NCBI GenBank assembly: GCA_023411215.1
Contig: JAEYOY010000076.1
Coordinates: forward strand, 14,684-78,683
DNA length: 64,000 nucleotides
Source: Bacillota bacterium
Lineage (GTDB): Bacteria > Bacillota > Clostridia > Lachnospirales > Lachnospiraceae
Reading direction: 5' to 3'
Part shown: positions 55,198 through 63,252 of the stretch, one piece after another
Layout of the letters: each line of letters begins with the position of its first letter
Position numbering within the stretch: the first letter of the stretch is position 1
The notes under the pieces: generated by a model
Told to the model about the DNA's origin: nothing
The model's input: only the letters and a program-made list of their open reading frames with translations
Database searches by the model: none
Translations under genes and position numbers: made by a program

Positions 55198-56040
55198 TTA
55201 ATTCGCACTGGTCATATAAAGTCTTATAATCTCCAGATATTCCTCAGGATAATATCCGATCTCTCCCTGGAATCTGGTTAATGCAATCAGTCCTCCGTCA
55301 ATCTCCTCAATGGAAGCCAGCATTGCTGCATTTTCTTGCTTCAGTCCACCGCCGTATACAATATCAATACCACCGGTCTTTTCTTTCACGAATTTTGCAA
55401 TTTTTGTTATATATTCCTTATCTGCAGGTGTTTTTCCAGGTCCAATTGACCAAATTGGCTCGTAGGCAATCACAACCTTGGAGGTATCCACATCCTTTAA
55501 GCCAAGCTCTAGTTGTTGTCCGAGAACCTCCATCCACTGAGCCTGTTCCTCACTTTTCTCACCAATGCAATAGAGTACAGTCATACCTCGAGCGATGGCA
55601 CTTTTAATTTCCTGATTTAATATTCTGTTTATTGCATCCGTATCCGTGACACCCGCTTCCGCAAGGATACCCGCTTTGTCATTTCTCTCTTCGCAATGGC
55701 CAATAATCACCGTTTCACAGCCTACCGAAGCCATAGCTGCAGCCGGTCTGTTGGCAGTAAAGGCACCAAAGTTGCCTCCCATAGAGACATCCTCTCGGTA
55801 AACGCTCTGACACCCTATTTTAACCCGGCTGTCCTTTGCTTTTGCAGCTACTGCTCCCATGAGATGTGCCTCCGGAAAATACATAGCAAATTCCACTTTG
55901 TCCGGATCATATTTTGTTAATTCTTCTTGCGTATTTGTAATAATATAAGATGCCCAGTCCTTTACGGCTGCAATCCGGTTGACTCCTCCCAGCTCTGCAG
56001 GAACATCAAATCTTTTTAGGTTCAGATAGATATGCTTCAT
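55198..56040 (-). CDS. tpiA: Divergent triosephosphate isomerase
   Basis: 280 residues, longer than the usual 250. Key positions are kept: NLKRF (Lys of N-x-K), IGHCEERND (catalytic His; the family norm is IGHSERR), AYEPIWSIGPGKT (catalytic Glu) and YGGGLKQEN (phosphate loop). The Ser-to-Cys and Arg-to-Asn changes around the histidine are unusual. It follows the aldolase gene directly (56040/56041) and may act on triose or tetrose phosphates. A canonical tpiA is not in this window. Confidence 0.8.
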   Translation of the reverse strand: MKHIYLNLKRFDVPAELGGVNRIAAVKDWASYIITNTQEELTKYDPDKVEFAMYFPEAHLMGAVAAKAKDSRVKIGCQSVYREDVSMGGNFGAFTANRPAAAMASVGCETVIIGHCEERNDKAGILAEAGVTDTDAINRILNQEIKSAIARGMTVLYCIGEKSEEQAQWMEVLGQQLELGLKDVDTSKVVIAYEPIWSIGPGKTPADKEYITKIAKFVKEKTGGIDIVYGGGLKQENAAMLASIEEIDGGLIALTRFQGEIGYYPEEYLEIIRLYMTSAN

Positions 56041-57195
56041 TTATATCTCTCCTCTTTTGTATCGGTCAGCCATCTGCTCCAAGGTAACCGCTTCTATCTT
56101 TGGTGCTTTTCCAAAGCTTCCGAATTGTACAATCAAGGTACCGACAACCTCATTAACACCGGCTTCTATACAGCTGCAAATACGTGCTACATCCTCATTC
56201 GGTATCTCGCCATACATTACTGTATCCATAATCGGTGTAATAAATACTCGAGGATCAAAGGCAGCTTTGTTCTTCTCCATCAGCTCATAGATTTCACCAA
56301 TGGAGGCACTGGTTCTAAGCGCCGGCTCCTTTGCGAACAATTCCTTCATATTACGTGTTACTGCAAGACGGATATCTGTGTCGACATTAATCTTATTGAT
56401 TCCGCAATGGGAAGCCTCAATCAACTGATTTACATCGATACCAAAGGCATTTGTCAAATTACCGCCAAGGGCATTAATTTCATCAACAATATATTGCGGT
56501 ACGGTTGAGGATCCATGGCTCACCAGGAAGCCCTGGATTCTTTCATGGCGCATACACTCCTTGATTGCTATGGCAATCTCCTTACGAATCTTTGTATTCT
56601 TCCCCTTATTGGCACCATGCATGGTCCCATAGCTGATCGCCAGTGCATCCACTCCTGTTTTTCGGAAGAAATCCACCGCACTCAGAGGGTTGGTATAAGT
56701 GCTGTCCTCACTAAATACATGATCCTCTACTCCTGCCAGAACGCCAAGCTCACCTTCGACAGATACACCAAGCTTATGCGCATATTTTACAACCTCTCTG
56801 GTCAGTTCCACATTTTCATCATAGGGCAAGGAGCTTCCATCGATCATAACACTGGTATAGCCACCTTCAATTGCAGCGATACATGACTCTAAATTTCTAC
56901 CATGATCCAGATGAAGTGCAATCGGAATAGAACTGTCTGCCCCATACTTTTTCACCGCATCCGCTATATTTTTCGCACCCTTTTTCTTATCCTCAAGGGT
57001 AGCATTCATAAAATCGCATCTACCACCCATAAAACCATTTGCCAGATCTGCTCCCTGCAAAATTGCAGGACTTCGAAACATCTCATGTACTCCAATCACA
57101 GCCTTCGCTTGTGCTACTGCATTCACATTAAATGCTCCCTGTGCATAATCATACTGATCTGCTGCTTCTAAAATTGCTCTCATAGGTACTAACAT
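56041..57195 (-). CDS. fba: Class II fructose-bisphosphate aldolase, long type
   Basis: About 384 residues from the ATG at 57195 (ggagg site). Class II motifs: FNVNAVAQAKAVI, LHLDHGRNLESCIAAI (zinc ligands), VEGELGVLAGVEDHV, ISYGTMHGANKG, LVSHGSSTVPQYIVDE and GINKINVDTDIRLAV. The HGSS-VP and long C-terminal half are those of the Calvin-type (FbaA/CbbA-long) group. It splits a ketose 1,6-bisphosphate. The PFK is 31 bp upstream and the isomerase is adjacent, so the order follows the pathway. Confidence 0.88.
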   Translation of the reverse strand: MLVPMRAILEAADQYDYAQGAFNVNAVAQAKAVIGVHEMFRSPAILQGADLANGFMGGRCDFMNATLEDKKKGAKNIADAVKKYGADSSIPIALHLDHGRNLESCIAAIEGGYTSVMIDGSSLPYDENVELTREVVKYAHKLGVSVEGELGVLAGVEDHVFSEDSTYTNPLSAVDFFRKTGVDALAISYGTMHGANKGKNTKIRKEIAIAIKECMRHERIQGFLVSHGSSTVPQYIVDEINALGGNLTNAFGIDVNQLIEASHCGINKINVDTDIRLAVTRNMKELFAKEPALRTSASIGEIYELMEKNKAAFDPRVFITPIMDTVMYGEIPNEDVARICSCIEAGVNEVVGTLIVQFGSFGKAPKIEAVTLEQMADRYKRGEI

Positions 57196-57226
57196 AATCT
57201 CTTCCTCCATTCATTTCATGTTTCTT

Positions 57227-58393
57227 TTAATTAAAAGAAATCATTTTCGACAATTCCTCACCAATTAAGGGTCTACACCACTCTTTAAAGCTTTCCGTTA
57301 CACCATTTCCCTCTTGGTTGATATATTCGTCCGGCATAATCCGTTCATGCATCATAACCTCGTCAATCTCTACTAGAAATGGTTCTATCTTATAGGGCAA
57401 AGTGGAAACACGTCGAAATGCAACCATTTTTCCACTTTCTCCTTGCATTACAGCCTTACATGCTAATTTTCCTGCTAATATTGCTTCTTCTCGGTCTACG
57501 TGACTTTGTAACCCGATGGATGCTCGTCCTAACAATCCTGGCTTTTCACTCCTTGCCTTGTAACCAAGTCTTTTGATTATCAGATTAGCAAGATGGGAAC
57601 TGATATCTCCAAAATAAACCGCTCTTTCTGTTCGAAAAACAGGCTCTACAATCGGTTCTCCCTTTGCATTTTTGAGTCCTTCACTGGCTACAACTACAAT
57701 GCCTTTTTTCTTCTCCAGCAGCTTTCTCACATCTTCGATAAACCTATCTTCCTCAAAGGGACGTTCCGGCAGATAAATGAGATCCGGACCTATTCCCTCT
57801 TCGTCCTCTGCTAATGCACTGGCTGCGGTAATCCATCCTGCATTTCTTCCTTGTGCTTCCACGACAACCACATGAATAGGCAGTCCCTTCACATCCGCAC
57901 AAATCTCTTTTACACTCTGCGCCAGATAGCGTGCCGCACTTCCGTAGCCAGGGCTATGATCCGTAATAGAGATATCATTATCTATTGTCTTTGGAATTCC
58001 CATAACTTTAATATCCAGCCCCTTACATAGGCAGGTCTTATAAAGCTTGCCACAGGTATCCATTGTTCCGTTTCCACCATTGAACAGTACATATTTTATA
58101 TTCTTTTTAGCAAGAATTTCGGACATATTATCATAGTCTTCCTGCTCAATCTCATCTCTTGAGGTGCCAATTGCACTTCCCGGAGTCTGAAGCAATAATT
58201 CCAGATTACCCTCCGGTACATTATCCAGTTCAATCAGATCTTCTTTTAATAAACCGCCGGTTCCGTTCCTTGCAGCATAGATATGAGTCAGCTCAGAATG
58301 TTTCTTAGCCTCTATTATTGCACCATATAAGGAAGCATTGATCACTGCTGTTGGACCGCCGCCATGCACAATCAATAAATTTCTCTCTATCAT
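57227..58393 (-). CDS. pfp: PPi-type 6-phosphofructokinase
   Basis: About 388 residues from the ATG at 58393. IVHGGGPTAVINASL (N-terminal glycines), FNGGNGTMDTCGKL, IPKTIDNDISITDHSPGYGSA and VVEAQGRNAGWITAASAL are PFK motifs. PKTIDND, with Lys, is the sign of the PPi-dependent or clade-X group (ATP enzymes have PGTIDND), and GGNG replaces GGDG/GGDD. It would phosphorylate fructose-6-phosphate or a similar ketose phosphate. A LacI-type operator stands 61 bp before its start. The annotation as PPi-dependent is inferred. Confidence 0.85.
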   Translation of the reverse strand: MIERNLLIVHGGGPTAVINASLYGAIIEAKKHSELTHIYAARNGTGGLLKEDLIELDNVPEGNLELLLQTPGSAIGTSRDEIEQEDYDNMSEILAKKNIKYVLFNGGNGTMDTCGKLYKTCLCKGLDIKVMGIPKTIDNDISITDHSPGYGSAARYLAQSVKEICADVKGLPIHVVVVEAQGRNAGWITAASALAEDEEGIGPDLIYLPERPFEEDRFIEDVRKLLEKKKGIVVVASEGLKNAKGEPIVEPVFRTERAVYFGDISSHLANLIIKRLGYKARSEKPGLLGRASIGLQSHVDREEAILAGKLACKAVMQGESGKMVAFRRVSTLPYKIEPFLVEIDEVMMHERIMPDEYINQEGNGVTESFKEWCRPLIGEELSKMISFN

Positions 58394-58453
58394 AATCAAT
58401 CATCCTTTCCTTCTCCATTTAAGCATAACCCATAGAGGATTTGTAACTTTTTT

Positions 58454-58469
58454 ACGCAAACGTTTGCCT
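58454..58469. promoter_or_regulatory. LacI-type operator before PFK
   Basis: acgcaaacgtttgcct with a perfect palindromic centre gcaaacgtttgc (58456-58467). Identical 16 bp stand at 59402-59417. It fits LacI/PurR/CcpA-type sites. Confidence 0.75.
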
Positions 58470-58523
58470 GCCCTTTCTATTCTCCTATATGAGATCTTTC
58501 CACTCAATGATCCTGTCCTTGTA

Positions 58524-59333
58524 TTATAATAATTCTTCGTTTATCAGAATCGCCCTTAGAATACTGGTGCATTTATACTTTCTCTTCCCTGCTCCTAAGC
58601 CAACTTGCTGTATGGAATATCCCCTTGGCAGCTCCTTGTCTGTACGAATCGCTGCGGCTATGGCCGCCCCTGTAGGTGTGACCAGCTCACCCTCCACATC
58701 AATAATCTGAAGATTCAATTGATGTACTTCGTCTATATTCTTAACCGCCGGTACCGGTACCTGCAGTAGTCCATGCCGGCATCGTATGGTTCCTGTTCCG
58801 TCGGCGATGTGAGGAATAATCGTTTTGCTGATCCCAAGATTATCAAAGCAGACTGCTGCCGCAACAATATCTGCAATAGAATCAACCGCTCCCACCTCGT
58901 GAAAATGAACCTGTTCTACTGGAACTCCATGTGCTTTTGCCTCGGCCTCGGCAAGAATTCGAAATATCTTCATAGACAGGCTTTTGGCACCCGAGGTCAT
59001 GTCTGCATTTTGAATGATATCCTCGATTTCCCTGATACCCCTGCATTCATGATCATGTTGTACCTTCCTTTCCAGGGGATCCCCTGCTTCTCCATGAAGA
59101 TACTCCATGTTATGATCATGATTTTCATGTTTTTCATCCAGAACTACCATAAAATCACAAGCTTCAATGCCTGACTTTTCCACTCTGCTCACTCTTACTT
59201 CAAATCCTTGAACGAAAAGACTGTTCAGAGCCCTTAGCATTATCTCCTTATTCGCACCCAAATCCAGCATAGCTGCAACGAACATATCACCGCTAATACC
59301 AGAGCTACAGTCTAAATATAATACCTTGTTCAT
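58524..59333 (-). CDS. larC: LarC N-terminal part (LarC1-like, DUF111)
   Basis: 269 residues. YLDCSSGISGDMFVAAMLDLGA (start), HFHEVGAVDSIADIVAAAV, and TPTGAAIAAAI are the signatures of LarC, the nickel-insertion enzyme of nickel-pincer nucleotide synthesis. In Lactobacillus plantarum LarC is made from larC1 and larC2 by a programmed frameshift and has over 400 residues. Here the frame stops after about the LarC1 part and no larC2-like sequence follows in the 125 nt before PFK. A His-rich loop (KHENHDHNMEYLHGEAGD, HDHE) is a likely nickel-binding region. A LacI-type operator stands 69 bp before it. Confidence 0.8.
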   Translation of the reverse strand: MNKVLYLDCSSGISGDMFVAAMLDLGANKEIMLRALNSLFVQGFEVRVSRVEKSGIEACDFMVVLDEKHENHDHNMEYLHGEAGDPLERKVQHDHECRGIREIEDIIQNADMTSGAKSLSMKIFRILAEAEAKAHGVPVEQVHFHEVGAVDSIADIVAAAVCFDNLGISKTIIPHIADGTGTIRCRHGLLQVPVPAVKNIDEVHQLNLQIIDVEGELVTPTGAAIAAAIRTDKELPRGYSIQQVGLGAGKRKYKCTSILRAILINEELL

Positions 59334-59401
59334 ACCTTCCTCCTACCATTACTCTTCTACCACTATTCTAGCATTATTACACAAACTATTGAGAAAATTA
59401 T

Positions 59402-59417
59402 ACGCAAACGTTTGCCT
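59402..59417. promoter_or_regulatory. LacI-type operator before larC
   Basis: acgcaaacgtttgcct, identical to 58454-58469, lying 69 bp upstream of the larC start. The two sites suggest one regulator for larC and the PFK-aldolase-isomerase-larA unit. Confidence 0.75.
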
Positions 59418-59522
59418 ATTAAGGATGGTTTACCTGCCTTTAGCAGTCACTCGCTAAAAATGGTATGCTAATCGCTCCACTCTTACTGAGCCTCTTAACA
59501 CACCATCTTTTGTACTTATCTA

Positions 59523-60200
59523 TTACATAAATAAATGTTCTATATTCAAATCATGGATTATCTGAAGGATTTCTTTGGTTCGGCTACATCCGAATTTTTT
59601 TAGTAACCCCTTTACCTGTGTCTTTATTGTGCTGGTTTCCACACTTCGTATTCCGGCAATTTGATTAACCTTATAGCCCTGTAATAGCAGTTTTAACATT
59701 TCTCTCTCGGTTGGCGTTAGGTTTGATATATTATTAATGAAGAACAGAAGACTTCGCTCACTTTTCTGAAGTCTTGCAAACTCCTGCATGATCGTTTCAT
59801 GAATATTGCTTTGCATAACCGGATGTCCTTCATATGCACAACGGATATGATTCAGTATATCTTCATCTTCACAACCTTTTACCAAATAATCCGAAGCACC
59901 TGCTCCCATTGCAGTCACTATGATATCCCTTGTTTCATGTGCTGTCAGAAAAATAATATTTGCTTCCGGATTTTCTTCTCTAATCTTTTGTGTCGCTAGG
60001 ATACCCGCATTCATCACTTCCATTTCAATATCCATCAAAATAAGATCGTAATTAACATCTCTTGCCAAACTAATAATTTCTTTTGCGCTTGATGCTTCTC
60101 CGACAACTTCCATATCCGGCTGTCCATTGATCAGTTCACTCATGTCCTCCCGTAATAATGAAAAGTCATCTGCAATTAAGATTTTAATTTTTTTACTCAT
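59523..60200 (-). CDS. NarL/FixJ-type response regulator
   Basis: About 225 residues from the ATG at 60200. Receiver: ILIADDFSLLREDM, YDLILMDIEMEVMNAG (phospho-acceptor Asp), then YLVKGCEDEDI. A LuxR helix-turn-helix follows (LTPTEREMLKLLLQGYKVNQ, SVETSTIKTQVKGLLKKFG). It is the partner of the kinase 90 bp upstream (60290-61783). It may control the flanking larC or nag genes (inference); no binding site is known. Confidence 0.9.
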   Translation of the reverse strand: MSKKIKILIADDFSLLREDMSELINGQPDMEVVGEASSAKEIISLARDVNYDLILMDIEMEVMNAGILATQKIREENPEANIIFLTAHETRDIIVTAMGAGASDYLVKGCEDEDILNHIRCAYEGHPVMQSNIHETIMQEFARLQKSERSLLFFINNISNLTPTEREMLKLLLQGYKVNQIAGIRSVETSTIKTQVKGLLKKFGCSRTKEILQIIHDLNIEHLFM

Positions 60201-60289
60201 AATAATAACCATGCCTTTATCAAAGCCTGCAAACCTTGGGCCGCAGGTAGGTTCACTTTTTTCGTGTTATGCTGTATCCGGTAGATTAA

Positions 60290-61783
60290 TTACTGATACT
60301 TAGGTAGCAATATATAAAAGCTGCTTCCTTCTCCTTCCTTACTTTCCACTCGCAAAGAACCAAGATGGCTCTTTACAATCTCTCTTACATAATATAATCC
60401 CATTCCCCAGTTAAAATTAGAATTTTTACTTGAATAAAAGGGTTCGAATATCTTTTTTGCCTGACTCTTATTCATACCGCAACCATTATCCCTCACTTCA
60501 ATTACTGTATACAGCCTCTCATTATGACATAACAGTGATACTTTTCCCTCTTCCTTTCGGTCCGAGTTTAGTACCGCTTCCTGAGCATTAATCAGTAAGT
60601 TATATAAGGCCTCACATAAATTAATCTTATCTGCCAGAATCATTGTATTATCCCCAATATCAATATACACGTTCACATCCGGATATTTCTCATGAAAAAG
60701 CTCCAATGAATTTTCCATGATTTCCTTCATACTGACAGGTATCATGTAAATTGCATTTGATTTGACACATCGATACAACTCTTCCATTCTGCTCAGCATC
60801 AAATTATTAACCTCTTCCAATGTGGCTACGTATTCTACTAGCTTTTGCACATCTACCTCAGGTTGCTCATATAATTGCCTGATACGTTTATAGATTACCT
60901 TATTGGATAATAACTGATTCTTCATACTGTGTACAAACACGGATACTCCAACCTTCACAGAATCGAATTTACGTTCCATAACCATGTCTTCTTTGTTATC
61001 CATATAGTTTCTTCTCGTGAAACGAAACAAACTATAGAAGCCCAGTACACAGCAAATTACGCTAATAATTACTAAGGTCAAATAGCTAAATAGCGAGGGA
61101 TCCACCTGCATATACCCTATCCCTTTATTCCAAGAAAAAGTATACCAGTAAAAATGATAAACCTGCCCCGGATCCTGTTTGTAATATAGATAATATATTC
61201 CGGAGAGCGCAAACATACAGACCATGATCTGGCTGAATTGTCTTCTGCAAAATTTCATTGTGATAGATTTAAATTCATAAATTAACAGAAAGGCCGATAT
61301 GAGAAGATATGCCGTCATCCAGAATAACGATCCGTACACCAAAATAATCCGGATGAATGGCTTGTCCAACGTAATAAGCCGATAAACCCAGGGAAAATAA
61401 AGAACAAGCGTTATCATCGGTAATACAGCGACAGCTTTGGATATCCAAAGGTTTTTTCTGATGAAAGGAATCATGGAATAGCTCATTGCAAGTTCTATCA
61501 AAAAAAGAGGAAATAAGGTTCTACCCAAAGCAATTAGGTAGCCCATCTGATTCAAGGTTATCAAAAAGTATTGTATCTTATTTTTAATCTCCCTTGAGAA
61601 ATAAAATAATTGTATTATTTCATTTGAAATACCGCCTTTTTTTGCTATAAATATCATAACTCCGCAAATTTCGAGCATCAAACTTAAACACAACCCAAAA
61701 AGATAGATTGATTCCTTACTCTTTTTTAAGAACAAAATTAGCACGGAGGCTATCACAAGACAGGCGGTAAGTATAATCAGCAT
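60290..61783 (-). CDS. Membrane sensor histidine kinase
   Basis: About 497 residues from the ATG at 61783. Around seven to eight spans occupy residues 1-270. The cytoplasmic part starts with SVFVHSMKNQLLSNKVIYKR (the His of an H-box variant), then NLCEALYNLLINAQEAV (N box), VIEVRDNGCGMNKSQAKKIF (G1) and GMGLYYVREIVKSHLG (G2). The 7-span input is of an unrecognised type, so the signal is unknown. Its regulator follows; palindromic element 2 lies upstream. Confidence 0.88.
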   Translation of the reverse strand: MLIILTACLVIASVLILFLKKSKESIYLFGLCLSLMLEICGVMIFIAKKGGISNEIIQLFYFSREIKNKIQYFLITLNQMGYLIALGRTLFPLFLIELAMSYSMIPFIRKNLWISKAVAVLPMITLVLYFPWVYRLITLDKPFIRIILVYGSLFWMTAYLLISAFLLIYEFKSITMKFCRRQFSQIMVCMFALSGIYYLYYKQDPGQVYHFYWYTFSWNKGIGYMQVDPSLFSYLTLVIISVICCVLGFYSLFRFTRRNYMDNKEDMVMERKFDSVKVGVSVFVHSMKNQLLSNKVIYKRIRQLYEQPEVDVQKLVEYVATLEEVNNLMLSRMEELYRCVKSNAIYMIPVSMKEIMENSLELFHEKYPDVNVYIDIGDNTMILADKINLCEALYNLLINAQEAVLNSDRKEEGKVSLLCHNERLYTVIEVRDNGCGMNKSQAKKIFEPFYSSKNSNFNWGMGLYYVREIVKSHLGSLRVESKEGEGSSFYILLPKYQ

Positions 61784-61814
61784 TTCCGTTTTCCTCAATT
61801 TCTATGATTGATTG

Positions 61815-62080
61815 GAGTGTCAAAAGCCTTACTAGTAACATGAATTCGTCAATTCTGGACAACAATTACTCTGTACTTTTGCGTGATGCAGGATATAATA
61901 CGATGAGCAACTGTATGAGACCGTTGGTACTTAGGTCCTGTATTTTAGGACCTTATGTACCACTACGTGGCTCATCCAAGCGAGAGCGTGTTGCGAATGA
62001 ACTATATTCTGTATCACGCAATAATATATATTACTGTGCAAATTGACGAAATATTATTTATATATTAGCTTTTGACACTC
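61815..62080. repeat. Palindromic element 2, terminal inverted repeats
   Basis: Ends gagtgtcaaaagc (61815-61827) and gcttttgacactc (62068-62080). Inner arms ttcgtcaatt/aattgacgaa and gcgtgatgcagg/ctgtatcacgc continue the palindrome, and the centre is ggtacttaggtcctg / aggaccttatgtacc. The central hairpin and arm ccaagcgagagcg match the element at 18849-19042. No transposase is present. The end abuts the nagA stop codon (62084-62086). Confidence 0.65.
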
Positions 62081-62083
62081 TAA

Positions 62084-63241
62084 TCATGATTGATGTTTTT
62101 GGATTTTTTTCCCTTGAACAAATACTTCAAATATGTCATTGCTATCATCCAGAATGACGAGATCTGCATCTTTACCATCTGCAATAGATCCCTTTTTATC
62201 ATACATATTGATTAACCTTGCCGGATTTTCAGTCAAAAGTGGAAGTACTTCTTCCAGTGGTCTCCCTGTAAAGGCAAGTAAATTTTTCAAGGCAATATTC
62301 TGTGTTAATGTACTTCCTGCACGTGTTCCATCTTCCAGCTTTGCATCCCCGTCCTTCACAATAACATTATTTACCCCTAACTTGTAATTGCCATCCGGTA
62401 AACCTGCTGCCATAATTGAATCTGTAATTGCAATAACTCTATCCAAGCCCTTGGTTTTAATTAACAAGCGGACTACTCCCGGATGTAAATGTCTTCCATC
62501 GCAAATCGCTTCGCAGTAAATATCTGATTCTAAAACAGCTCCCATGATGGCTGGGAAGTGCTGATGCATAAGCTTCATTGCGTTAAAGGTGTGGGTGCAA
62601 GCAGAGGCTCCATTATGAATGGCCTTCCAACTGGTATCATAGTCTGCACCGGAGTGACCAATCGCTACTGTCATTCCAAGCTCTATCATCTTAGGAATAT
62701 CATCCACAATACCTTCTACTTCCGGTGAAACTGTAATGTACTTTATATCTCCTCCCGCAAGGCTTTGATATTCTCGCAGTAACGGCATATTGGGCATCTG
62801 CAGTAAATGTTCCGGCATTGCCCCCTTATATAGACTGCACAAGAATGGTCCCTCCAAGTGGATTCCTAATAAGTTAGCTCCCTTATGTTCCATACTTTTA
62901 TGCTTATTAAACTCATCAATGCACCATTTTGTTTGCTCCTCGGTATCGGTAAGTACAGAAGCCAACCAGGAGGTTGTTCCGTAGCTGGCTGCTGCTCTAC
63001 ATATTGTTTCCAATCCCTCAGCAGTTGCTCCATTCACATCCACCCCTGCAGCTCCATGACAGTGTATATCAATAAAACCCGGCACAACTTTTTTACCTGA
63101 CACATCAATTATACTAGCCGTTTCAGGGAGTTTTTCATTTGCCGGAAGTAATTCTATCTTCCCGTTATGAATACCAACCGTCATTTCTTCAAAAGAATGA
63201 TCGATATAAACTTGCCCATTCGTTAAATAGTATTTAGACAT
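62084..63241 (-). CDS. nagA: N-acetylglucosamine-6-phosphate deacetylase
   Basis: 385 residues. VVPGFIDIHCHGAAGVDVNG (metal His-x-His), LLGIHLEGPFL (conserved Glu), TVAIGHSGADYDTS, ACTHTFNAM, EAICDGRHLHP and IAITDSIMAAG (catalytic Asp) are all present in order. It deacetylates GlcNAc-6-P for entry to glycolysis with the glucosamine-6-phosphate deaminase encoded 11 bp upstream on the same strand. The two genes form a nag operon. Confidence 0.95.
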   Translation of the reverse strand: MSKYYLTNGQVYIDHSFEEMTVGIHNGKIELLPANEKLPETASIIDVSGKKVVPGFIDIHCHGAAGVDVNGATAEGLETICRAAASYGTTSWLASVLTDTEEQTKWCIDEFNKHKSMEHKGANLLGIHLEGPFLCSLYKGAMPEHLLQMPNMPLLREYQSLAGGDIKYITVSPEVEGIVDDIPKMIELGMTVAIGHSGADYDTSWKAIHNGASACTHTFNAMKLMHQHFPAIMGAVLESDIYCEAICDGRHLHPGVVRLLIKTKGLDRVIAITDSIMAAGLPDGNYKLGVNNVIVKDGDAKLEDGTRAGSTLTQNIALKNLLAFTGRPLEEVLPLLTENPARLINMYDKKGSIADGKDADLVILDDSNDIFEVFVQGKKIQKHQS

Positions 63242-63252
63242 AAGAGCCTCCT

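Noticed and set aside
55281..56508. Plus-strand ORFs over the TIM and aldolase genes
   Set aside because: They lie antisense to clear enzymes with complete motifs.
58454..59417. CcpA-only catabolite sites
   Set aside because: The cgcaaacgtttgc palindrome also fits LacI/PurR-family local regulators; sequence alone cannot decide, so they are called LacI-type operators.
61815..62080. Insertion sequence with transposase
   Set aside because: Inverted terminal repeats are present but there is no transposase frame; kept as a non-autonomous palindromic element.
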